A DNA stretch of 64,000 bases from Chelydra serpentina (taxonomy: Eukaryota > Chordata > Testudines > Chelydridae), in NCBI GenBank assembly GCA_037349315.1, contig JBAIAC010000162.1, positions 309,874 through 373,873 on the forward strand, written 5' to 3'. A program made the translations under genes and the position numbers. The notes beneath the pieces are model-generated. The model did not search any database and was not told where the DNA came from. It worked only from the letters and a program-made list of their open reading frames with translations. Positions 12,431 through 22,400 of this stretch are shown here, piece by piece (the first letter of the stretch is position 1; each line of letters starts with the position of its first letter).

Positions 12431-13663
12431 GGCTCCTGCGATGTAGCATGAAACCTCCGGGAATTCGAAGGCTGATCCGCTGGGCCACTCTGCACCACGC
12501 TGGGTGGGAGCAGCCAGCCTGCAAGTGTCTCCGCTGCCCCTCTACTCCAAGAAATACTGCAGCTGAGTGTGGGAGCCAGCGAGGGCTTGGAACAGGTCCC
12601 TGGTGCAGAGCTGCAGAGAACTCGCTAGCCGACCTGGGGGCTGTTGCGGAGAGGTTTGTAGCCAAGGAGCCGACCGGCCGGCGAGGGGCCCTTGGAGGGT
12701 GACCCAAGAGCAAGTGTGAAAAATCGGGACTTTTTTTTTTTTTTTGGAGGGGGGTATAGTTGCCTATATAAGACACAACCCCTAATATCAGAACGGTGCT
12801 GCAGCATGCTGGGTGTTCTTGCTAACATCTGGGTACCACCACCACCCCCAATGCTGCCCAGCCATAGTGTCTGCCAGGCCCAGGAATGTGCCCAATGTAC
12901 CCCCCCTGCCTAGCGCTGTCTGTGTCTGGGGCAGTCGTACAAACAGCAATGCTAAGCCCCATCTTTCTCCTGCCGCAATCACTTCCTCTTACCTGCTCAT
13001 CTCCCATGAGCAGCTCCCTGCTTTGCTCTGGAGCAAGGGACCCTCCCGCCTTCTCTCTTGCTGCCCCTTTCCCAGATTTAGGGGCGTGTGCAGAGTGGCT
13101 GGAGGTAGGCGGGTAGGGAAGCAGGTGTGATGCTGTGCTTCCGTGTTCAACTGCTCCCGCGCTGCAAACGCCCCCCCCCGCCCCCGCCCGGCAAAAAGGC
13201 TCCCTGAACAAAGAGGCTTTGTAAATCCCACGGACTGTGCTGGCCTGGCCTGGCGTCGTTCCAGCCCCTTCGTCCAGACAGGTGAAGGCAGACCCAGAAA
13301 GCTTTCCCTCCACGGTGTGTGCACGCGAGCGAAGCTGGAGGGGTTTAGCCGGGTGTTTTGTGTCCCTTGACGTGCTCGCTAACTGTGGGCAACGCTTGTT
13401 TGAAATGATAGAGCAGGATCTGCTTGGAGGGTGGCTGGCCATAGACCCCCTTCTGGCTTCATCCAAAGGCGCGATCGCGCGGCGCTGGGGGAAGCGGGCT
13501 TTACTAAGGTGGTTCTTTGGCTTTCCGCATTCAGTCGTGTTCTTCCTTCATAAGAAATACTTCCCTCTGCTGCAGTTTCCAGCATCTACCTTGTATAATG
13601 GAGCAATGCTGAGTTACCGCAGGGGTTCCCTGGCAAAGGGTTTGAATGCTAAGGGAATGTGTC

Positions 13664-14012
13664 TAGCGGTTAGAGCAGGGACTCCTGGGTTCTCTTTCTC
13701 GGCTCTGGAAGGAGAATGGGCTGTAGGGGTGGGAGCAGGGAGTCAGGACTCCTGGGTTCTCTTTCTCAGCCCTGGAAGGAGAATGGGCTGTAGGGGTGGG
13801 AGCAGGGAGTCAGGACTCCTGGGTTCTCTTTCTCGGCCCTGGAAGGAGAATGGGCTGTAGGGGTGGGAGCAGGGAGTCGGGACTCCTGGGTTCTCTTTCT
13901 CAGCCCTGGAAGGAGAATGGGCTGTAGGGGTGGGAGCAGGGAGTCAGGACTCCTGGGTTCTAGTTCTGACTTGTGCAAGTCCCTTCACCTTGCTGTGCCG
14001 CCTGCTCCGTGT
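13664..14012 (+). repeat. SINE whose B-box region is a 67-bp tandem array
   Basis: The left end has a tRNA-like head (GCGGTTAGAGCAGG), and the right end has the usual SINE body (ACTTGTGCAAGTCCCTTCAC). Between them the phrase ACTCCTGGGTTCT recurs at 13681, 13748, 13815, 13882 and 13949, exactly 67 bp apart. The units differ by only a few bases, so the expansion looks recent. Frames crossing it on either strand are by-products. Confidence 0.85.
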
Positions 14013-14047
14013 TTGGGAAGTGACTGGCACGCTGGGGCTCGGGGTGT

Positions 14048-14049
14048 GG

Positions 14050-14084
<35 letters not shown>

Positions 14085-14450
14085 CGTGGGGGTGTGTGCG
14101 CGCGCGTGTGCGTGGGGGTGTGTGCGCGCGCGTGTGCGTGGGGGTGTGTGCGCGCGCGTGTGCGTGGGGGTGTGTGCGCGCGCGTGTGCGTGGGGGTGTG
14201 TGCGCGCGCGTGTGCGTGGGGGTGTGTGCGCGCGCGTGTGCGTGGGGGTGTGTGCGCGCGCGCGTGCGTGGGGGTGTGTGCGCGCGCGCGTGCGTGGGGG
14301 TGTGTGCGCGCGCGCGTGCGTGGGGGTGTGTGCGCGCGCGCGCGCGTGCGTGGGGGTGCGCGTGTGTGCGCGCGCGTGTGCGTGGGGGTGCGCGCGTGTG
14401 TGTGTGGGGGTGTGTGTGTGCGTGTGCGCGTGCGTGGGGGGTGTGCGTGT
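14048..14450. repeat. GT/CG tandem array, about 26-bp unit
   Basis: About 400 bp made of (GT)n, (GC)n and GCGTGGGGGTG pieces, mostly as the repeating unit GTGTGTGCGCGCGCGTGTGC plus GTGGGG. Most of it is strictly alternating purine-pyrimidine. It lies just downstream of the SINE array at 13664-14012. All long frames here (Val/Cys/Ala/Arg-rich on +, His/Thr-rich on -) are artefacts of composition. Confidence 0.95.
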
Positions 14451-15134
14451 TCGTTCGCTGCACGAATGGCCTGGAGCGTCTCCGCTGGACGATGCACCAG
14501 CAGGCCAGTGTGGCTCCCCGTCCAGCATCGTTAATGGGTGTACGGTAGCTCTCCGTAGGCCGCCTGACGCTGCTGGGTCCTGCCTCCCCGCAGCGACTGT
14601 GTCACGCTCGCCCTGGCATCCCTCAGCTGGGGGAGAGCGCATGGGAGAGCTGATGCCAAATAGCAAGGGTGACCGAAGAGAGAACTTGATTCTGCCGTCG
14701 CCTGGAGTGAGTTCTCGCCTCTTCTGCTGGGTGACGTGAGCAAACTCCTCCAGAGCCTGGCTTTTCCCGGGGCTGTGGGAGGCACAGTTTGGGTTCAGCC
14801 GGGCGAGACAGCACTGCACTGGCAGGGCCTAGTGAGACTTCTTTGATCCCCGCCTGCTGGCTTTGGCAAAGCAGAACACGTGGGCAGCGCATCCGTCCCA
14901 TGCTGAGCCTTGGTAAAGAGAAGCGGAGCTCAGGTTTATGCAAATCGGGACTTTGGGAGCTGAGCGAATCCTGGCCTTCTCTCCCCTGGGGATCCCAGCC
15001 ACGCAGTGTAGAGGGCAGAGCTGCTCTGGGCTGTACTTTGTACCAGGTCAGTTTACCCCGGTTAAACCTGCGCTCAGTTAGCTCAGTGCAAGTAGTGGCT
15101 TTGCCCATCTACGGTAGAGGTTTTCTCTGCTGCA

Positions 15135-15480
15135 GCAATGGCAAAACCAGAGCAAATCCCCTGTGTAAACAAGGGCTAACTCAGTCCATGATTGGACTAT
15201 GGAACTCATTGCTACAGGATCTCGCTGGCCGTATTCAAAGAGAGACTGGCGGTTTCTGGATAACAGAACTATCCAGAGTTGCTGTGGTCAATGCTCAGTA
15301 AAATACTTTGGGACGGCTCGAGAACCCCGGCTTTTGGGGCGGAAGCCAATTTCTGTTAGGGTCGGAGGGGGCAGACAATCTCACATGTGCCAGCACAGGG
15401 ATTCTTGCACCTTCCTCAGAACATCTGGTGCTGGCCGCCGTGGGGGGCAGGATGTGGCCCTGGGTGGGTCTGTCAGTCTG
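15135..15480 (+). mobile_element. LINE 3' tail, decayed copy
   Basis: Shares TATGGAACTCATTGCTACA, TATTCAAAGAGAGACTGG, ACTATCCAGAGTTG and TTCTTGCACCTTCCTCAGA with the tail at 2311-2765. It is older and partly rearranged. Confidence 0.6.
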
Positions 15481-16825
15481 TCTATCTCCCAGTGTTACTG
15501 ACTTCGCTGGGGCCCCTCAATGGACGCCAGCCACAGCGCCAGCCAGTTATGGTTATGATGTGGCAAGAAATGTATGTGCCACCGCTGGGACCTCGGCAGC
15601 TAAAACGTGGGGAGAGCAGAGATGTTCCGATCCCTGTTTACACGCCTCCAGCAGCGCAGACAGTACAGACCAAGCGCGTGTCCCGCTCCCCCCCATAGCC
15701 TGCAACAGAGACTTGTGAAAATGTCCCCGTGTTTTGACTTTTCTGTACCGGCCCGTTTCTATGGCTCCATACTAAATATTACAGCCAGCACGTCCATGGT
15801 CACTACAGAGCAGGACAGTCCCCAGGCGCTGCGATGGAGCACAAGGTGAGCGGCCTCCCTTCCCAGCCCCAGCTGGCTTTCCGCCTCTCACCGCTGGGCT
15901 TGCAGATGGATTGTGCAGTGAGCCTCCTGGGCTCCTCCCGGACTCCTGCTGACAATCTGCGATCGTGGGGCAAGGGGAGCGTCGCTCCGCGTGCAGTGTA
16001 TGCAGCGGCAGTTTGTAGCGCGCTACCTTGACAGATGCCCTCGTTAGGATTCCGTGTCTTGCATTTAATTAAGACTTTCAGCTATTGATCTAATAGCCAC
16101 TCTCAACAGATGTGATCTTAGTGGGCTTCTCTTGTAATTGGTTTAGATTAATTGAGAGGTCCAGGATTTATACAGAGGCAGCCGTGGAATTAGGAGAGGG
16201 GAAGACAGTGTTACCCCGGGGACCTGACAGCAGGCGCACACAGGCATACTGATCCTTCAGCCACTCAGACTGTATTAGTCTGTTGCAGGCCTCTAGCCAA
16301 GTGTCCTTTAAACCAACTGGCTGGGCCCTGTGAGGCAGGAGGGAGCGTGCCCGGGTGCCTTAAGGTGTTTGTACTTCAGCCGCAACTGCAGGGCAGCTGC
16401 GAGCACTGGGCACGTAGCCACTCCCTGCCCTGGCCCAAGGTGCCGCAGGACGCCCATGGCGGAGCTGGGAACTGAGATCGGTCAGTGCCTTACCCACGGG
16501 CTGCTCTTCCTCTCCCCGTGGAGCTCCTCCCTAGGAGACGGATGGGATCAGAGCCCTTCTGTTTGGTGAAAGGATGGGTGTTACTTCCAGAGGGCCGGGG
16601 CTGCTAGGAGGGCCACTGAGCATGTGCACTGTTGCCCCCAGGAGCACAGGAATCCGCCTGAGGGAGTGAAATGCCCCAGTTCCCCTTTCTTCAGAGCTCA
16701 GCCCTGCCCCTGCGCTGCCTGGTGCCACAGTCCTGCTCTGGTCGCCGCCCTTGCCTCGGGGAGGTGCAGCGTCCAGGTCGGAGCCCAGTTTGGGAAGCAG
16801 GCTGCTCTTAGAGCACCAGGCACTT

Positions 16826-17027
16826 GGTATGTCTACACTGCAGCCTGTGCCCGCCAACTCGGCTGGTGGAGCTGCTTCATTGCAGTGTAGAGGCTGGGAC
16901 TGGAGCCCCTGGGAGCCCACCTCGCAGGGTCCTAGAGCCTGCCTGCCATCTACTCTGCAAATAAACAGCCCTTAGCCCGAGTCAGGCGGCGCGGGCCAGC
17001 TGCGGGTAGTAATTGCAGTGTAGACCC
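16826..17027. mobile_element. Short terminal-inverted-repeat element
   Basis: The left end GTCTACACTGCA is matched at the right by the complementary TGCAGTGTAGAC (17014-17025). The inside is itself loosely palindromic (GCCCGCCAACTCGGCTGG against GAGTCAGGCGGCGCGGGC). This layout is that of the abundant palindromic MITEs of reptile genomes. I cannot confirm a target-site duplication by eye, so the superfamily stays open. Confidence 0.6.
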
Positions 17028-17769
17028 ACTCGTAGAGACCCGATCCCTGATAGGGGTCGCTGAGACACCAAGAAATAGCCACGTTTACCAAAGAACGGGA
17101 GAGTGCTGCCACTTCAGTGCTGGGAAACTGACCACTTGGGCACTCCGGTTCATTCCAGCGGCGCGCACTTCCCCTGGGCTGCCTGAGCCATCGCTCACCC
17201 AGAGCCCCCTGAGACCCCCGTGCTGGGCAATGCTCTGAGAGGCAGCCATCAATCTTCTTTAACAAGAGGCTCCATCGAGCTGCCGTCCTGCCCCTAGAGA
17301 TCCTCTCGGTACTGCTGATTCTCGGCCTTCCTGGGCTTGGAGAAGCTCCGAGGTGGAGGAGATCTAGCCGTATTTCTCCATGTGCTTCTCCTTCTGGGTT
17401 CTGTCCACATTGCTGCAGGAAAGCGTGCCTGGGAGTGAATTGTGATCATCCTGTCGTGTCTCTAGGGCTTCTGGAGCAGCTTCCCGAGGGCGCGGAGACT
17501 TGAAATCTGTCTCAGCCGCCAGTTCTCGGGCGGGTTGCGACGTCTCTGGCTTGCTCTATGCAGGAGGTCAGACTATATTACTGTAATGCTTCCTTCTGGC
17601 TTTAAACTCGGTGGGCCTGGTTCCCTCTTGTCCTGCACCGTGCGCACTTGCTTGTGCCTGCTTTGCACTCGTCCGGGCCTGGTACTGCTTTGCAATCCCT
17701 TTACACTGGTGTAAATGGCTGCACCAGGTGTAGGGCAAGGGAGAACTGGCGCCTAGGAAACGGTACTGT

Positions 17770-17838
17770 GTGGCGTTCAGTGCCTAGCCCAATGGCCCTG
17801 ATCCCTGATTGGGGCCCCTGGTGCCACTGGGGGCGTTG
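17770..17838 (+). mobile_element. SINE tail fragment
   Basis: CAGTGCCTAGCCCAATGGCC followed by CTGATCCCTGATTGGGGCCC is the 3' end of the MIR-like SINE in a little-changed form. It shows the ancestor of the minisatellite units at 24163 and 50884. Confidence 0.65.
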
Positions 17839-18786
17839 GACAGTGACTCTGCCCCCTTCTGTCTGATCAAATCTGTACATCCGAGCGCTCTCCTCACCTT
17901 GTCTGGGTGCCTGCGTTCACTGCCTGCTTTCAGGCTTCAGTACGGAAATCCTCCCGTGGAGGTTAACAGCTCTCTAGTCTCCAGCAGAGCCCTGCCGTCT
18001 GTTTGGCATCTGATCTCCATTGCCTAGGGCGGTTTAGTGTCTCCTGCCCGTCTGTGTAGCTAAGCGGCTGACCTATTTCTTCCTTTCTGTCAGAGAGCGC
18101 GGAAAGGCAGGTTCTCTGCTCTTCGCTTGAAGCTGCTGACGGAAAAGAGAAGAGTCCGGGAACTTGTAAGATCCCAAGCAGCTGGCCAGGCCCCTGTCTC
18201 CTCTCCCCCGGCTGTGTGTTTGCAGTGAACCCGAGGCACTTTCCCAGGGCTTTGTGGTGTAGGGAGAGGAAGGGAGGCTGGAGCTGTTTAAAGTGCGGGT
18301 TCCTGGGGCTTCCTTCCTCCAGGGTTTCTGTGGTTGGCGGAGTGGCTGCTTTGCTCAGCCACTCTGCAGATGATTCTGGGAGGTTGATCAAGCAAGAATT
18401 TCCTCTTGCAGTGTGTCCTGTCTCCAGCCTCCCATCTGCCTTGTCCATCCAGTCTGCAGCCTCCAGCTCTGTTGCAGTTGTGGGGTGGCTGGCCCCATGG
18501 TAACGGAGTGGGGCAGGGTTTGTAAGGGAAAGGGAGAGGCGGCAGGGGTATCTAAAAGGCCTTTTGTGCAAAGAGCCTGTTTGGAACCAGTGGGCTGGGG
18601 ACGACTTCTCATAGCCTGGCTAAAATCACCCCAGGGATTTCTGGTGTTCCGCTCCTCGGCTTTAGACACTACCCCTGCCCGGTCGCAGCCAATCGGAACG
18701 CTCTCGCTCCCAGGCCCTGGTTAGGTTATTAGCCCTGCCCGCCACAGCACCCAGATAATCGCTCAATCCCTATTGGTGGGGGGCAG

Positions 18787-18965
18787 CGTTGCCTGCAGGT
18801 TAGGGCGCTGGGCTGCGAGTGACCTTTGGCAAGTCACTCCCCCTGTCTGCAGCTCTATTTGGAGGGGAAGTGTCTTGTAAGCTCTTCAGGGCAGGGACTG
18901 CCTCTCTGCGCGGCTCTGCAGCGCCTCGCACCGTGGGCGGCACCATACAGCGCCCTGCTCTGGCG
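18787..18965 (+). mobile_element. MIR-like SINE, internally shortened
   Basis: A tRNA-like head (GCAGGTTAGGGCGCTGGGC) is followed by GACCTTTGGCAAGTCACTCC, then AAGCTCTTCAGGGCAGGGAC and a GCGCCTCGCACCGTGGG tail. The B-box part and part of the CORE are lost. Confidence 0.65.
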
Positions 18966-20375
18966 CCGTGGGACTGCTGTGTGCGACCGTAGGACAGGCG
19001 AGAGTCTGCAAAGCACTTGGCTTCGACGGAGGCCAGATGGGAACAGTGCTGTGCTACGTTTTTGTTATACAGAAAAACGTCCACTTTCGGTGGCCTTGCT
19101 CCGCAAACGCTGACGGAGCCGACTGGTGGGAATCCTCTGCTCTGCTTGAGTGCAGGAAGGGAGCTCAGAACGCAAGTGTCGTGCGATACCTGGAGCATCC
19201 CTTAGTCTTCGGTTGGAGGTCTGCCCGGTGCTAGGGAGCCCAGGGCTCACCACGCTATGGGAGGCACCAGCAATCCAATGGGCCGCACTCTGCAGCTGTA
19301 GACAGAAGATCCAATTGGTATTTCAGAAAACATTTGTGGGGGGAAGACAGGGCCACTGAGAATTCACGTTCACAGGCCGCAGTTGTTTTCTAGCCAGCGA
19401 GATCCTTTGCCCACCTTCCACAGACTTGGGAGCTGTTCCAGCTGCAGTATTAGATGCATTTATTATTCATCTTCAATGCTGTCGCCATGTAAAAATGGGT
19501 CAAATGATTAATTTCACTGTACGGGTAAGAGCCTGTCCAAAGGCAGTGAACATTCAGAACGGAATTCTCAGACACACAGATGAGCCCGATAGGTCGGGGA
19601 AGAGTCAGCTGGCTTGTGTAAAGGGAAATCCTGCCTTAGATTCTCTCCGGAGATCAGCAAGCATGTGGCCAAAGGGGGATCCAGTGGCTAGTGTCCTTGG
19701 CCTTTCAGAGAGCCTGACAAGGTCCCTCTCCAAAGGCTCTTTGGGTTTCTTATGGCTCAGATAATACTTGCAGTACTCCCCAGTCTAGCTGTTTGAACCC
19801 TGGGGAAAGGTCTGACCTGCTTTCACCTGAGGAGGGTTCTTTGGGTGAAATGTGACAGGTGGAGCCGGAGTGTGGGCCTGAACTGCCACGTGGGCAAATC
19901 AACCTTCCTGGAACTCAAGGGGAATCTCCAGTTAGCTGTTATCAGTACAGCGCATGTGACACACAGTTGTGCATTTCAGTGGCACTTGTTCATTGCACCC
20001 TCAGTAGAGTCACCACCTCTGCGTTTCACACGAGTTGCACTTGGTGCATTGCTTTAAATACACAAACTTCTGATCAGGCCAAAACTAGGAACTGAACCTG
20101 CAAAGATTTTACATGCAGCCATCAGTCCTGTGCCCGGCTGGCACGTCTGTTCGGTCCCCTCATCCGCACCAGCAGCAGTCCCACAAGGGGGCTGGACTTG
20201 TGATTGACGCTCGAGCCAGTCAGCATGCAGGGTTCCAGTTGGTGGGAAATTGGCAGGGGTGGCGTTAATTGGGTTTTATTCAGAATCGAAAGACCTGGGT
20301 GTCAGGCTGCTGGGCAGCGTGCAAGGCAGGCTGCCCCTGACCCTGGAAAACCCCGCCCCCTAGCAACCCAGGGAG
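18966..20375. other. Non-coding stretch, nothing recognised
   Basis: No supported exon or repeat between two SINEs. It is probably a 5' UTR intron of SIPA1L3. Confidence 0.4.
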
Positions 20376-20530
20376 CGTAAGGCGCTGGCTGTGGGTTCAA
20401 TCCCCACTTCCGCTGCAGACTCCCTGGGTGACCTGGGGCAAGTTCCTTGGCCTCAGATCTCCCCTGTGAAATGGGGAGGAGTCGGCCGCTGTCTGCGCGA
20501 TGGGGCTCTGGGTGGCACCATGAATAATAG
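20376..20530 (+). mobile_element. MIR-like SINE
   Basis: Contains an intact Pol III B box (GGGTTCAATCCCC) followed by GGGTGACCTGGGGCAAGTTC and GTGAAATGGGGAGGAGTC, in the order of a MIR/CORE-SINE. It lies about 110 bp before the 5' UTR splice acceptor of SIPA1L3. Confidence 0.7.
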
Positions 20531-20643
20531 CAAGGCCGTTTGTAAAGCTACAAGCCTGCTGCTGTGAGTAGCATTGCAAAGAACTGACAAACTCAATCCT
20601 TCTCCAGCGCTTTGCTAATGTTTCCCTTTATTCTCCGTTTTAG

Positions 20644-20950
20644 GAGGCCTGGGAAATGGTACTGCACCCGCGTGGCCTGCGGCTGGAACTGTCATCCCTG
20701 GAGCAGCACCAGCTGGGAGCGGGGGCTGAGCAGTGACTTTCCCTTTGGACCACATCCGATCTGCAGGCTCCCGAGGAGCGAGGATGGCAGCATGGAGCGA
20801 GCGGGCAGAAAGTCGTAACGCCGGCTCTGGCAAGCCCTGGCCTCTCTGCTCTGCCCCGGCTGCACCCAGCAATGGCTGAGGGGCCCGCGGCACACCAGAG
20901 ATGAGTGGACCTTTCCCCCTGGAAGTAGGGTTTAGCGCTGACCGTGGACT
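20644..20950 (+). other. SIPA1L3: SIPA1L3 5' UTR part of first coding exon
   Basis: A pyrimidine tract and acceptor (TTCCCTTTATTCTCCGTTTTAG, ending 20643) open the exon. The leader is 307 nt. An in-frame TGA at 20939-20941, three codons before the ATG, rules out an earlier start in this exon. The ATG at 20951 has A at -3. Any upstream non-coding exon and the promoter were not identified. Confidence 0.75.
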
Positions 20951-22400
20951 ATGACATCCTATCGACCCATTCCGCATGCAAGCGTGGATGTTGGCGGACC
21001 GGCGCTGAAGGGAGGTGACGGTCTGGCCGGCACACGGGGGGATTACTTCTCGCCAGGGTTCTGGGCGCAAAATGGTGGCACCTCGCAGCCCGCTGGGGAT
21101 GGTCTGCCCGGGCCACGGCCCACCGCCACCACGCCTGCCATGCCGAAGATGGGCGTACGCGCCAGGATTGCCGACTGGCCCCCAAAGAGAGACACACTGA
21201 AGGATCCGGCCGCTCCAAGCCCCTCGAGGGACATGGAAGCATCGACGGGCATCACCAGGACTTTTCTTTCACCCAAGGGCTTTCAGAATGGGCAGCAGCC
21301 GCCTCCCGCCAGCCTGGGCTCCTCGGGGCTCAGGGGCTTGCACCGGCTCTCCAGGCGGAGATCCAAGGACGTGGAGTTCCGGGAGGGTTGGCCCCGATCG
21401 CCTGGCAGGGCCTTCATCCCGCTGCGGAACAGGAGCAACAGTGAGATCACCCTCAGCGAGTGTGACTTGGAGGAGGCCCTGGAGCCCCGTGGGGCCAAGC
21501 TGGGGAGCGGCCTGCCTCTCTTCCGCGAGTACGGCAGCACCTCCTCCATAGACGTGCAGGGCATCTCGGAGCAGAGTTTGTTCGACATGCTCAGCGAGCT
21601 GCGTGGCGAGCGAGGCCTGGCGCCCGAGAAGCCGAGCGACCTGCTGCGGGCCAACGCCAGCGCAGCCTCCAGCCTGCACGTGGCTGGCAGCGCCAAGGCG
21701 GACGTGAGGAACGGCCTGGGGGACTCCCCCACTCCTCCGAAGGAGAAGCCCCGCAAGAAGGGCCCCAAGGGGGAGGCAGGAGGCGACTCCATCTTCAAGA
21801 AGCTGCGGAGCAGCCGGAGTGATGGGGAGCCCGGCAGGGCCTTGGCGGAGCAGGAGGACGGTGGCAAGGCCTGGGTCTGCCAGAAGAGCTTCGCTCACTA
21901 CGACGTGCAGAGCCTGCTCTTCGACCTCAGCCAGGTGGCAGCCAACCGGGCGGTGGTGGCGCAGCGGCGGAATACCACGACGGGCGCCTCAGCCGCCTCT
22001 GCCGTCTCGGCGGCCCTCTCCCGGGCGTACGGCCTGGGGGGCCTGGACCCGGCCTTCGCCAGCACCGAAGACCTCAACTACAAGGAGAACCTGGAGCACG
22101 ACCTCGGGGACAACAACAGCAGCGACCTGCTGCTCAGCTGCCCCCACTTCCGCAACGAGGTGGGTGGCATGTGTGAGCGCAGCGTCAGCTTCTCCAGGGC
22201 GTCGGCCGGCTCCCCCAGCGGGGCCGCTGGCGAGGGAGGCTTCCTGGAGCCCTCCCTCAACGCCTACTGCGCCAACGCCAGCATCTCCGTGCTGGAGGTC
22301 CCCCGGGAGCTGCAGAGGAGCCCCAGCCGGCTAACCCGCTACAACGTGGAGCACGTCGACCTGGGGGCCCGCTACTACCAGCTCTACTTCCATGGCAAAG
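20951..22400 (+). CDS. SIPA1L3: SIPA1L3 coding exon 1 (N-terminal region)
   Basis: Residues 1-483, ending in phase 1 at donor GTAACG (22401). It starts MTSYRP, like other SIPA1L proteins. Conserved blocks are [69 protein letters not shown] and [16 protein letters not shown]. The exon is low in cysteine and rich in serine and arginine, probably disordered apart from the last part, which leads into the folded RapGAP region. It is GC-rich and CpG-rich. Confidence 0.96.

Noticed and set aside
13944..14819. Open frames of up to 291 codons across the GT/CG tract
   Set aside because: His/Thr/Arg or Val/Cys/Ala repeats caused by simple sequence on both strands; no splice signals or family.
20376..20530. 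tRNA gene suggested by an intact B box
   Set aside because: No cloverleaf acceptor or anticodon stem; the flanking sequence is SINE body.
21269..21898. Long frames antisense to SIPA1L3 exon 1
   Set aside because: Mirror frames of a GC-rich coding exon; no family resemblance.
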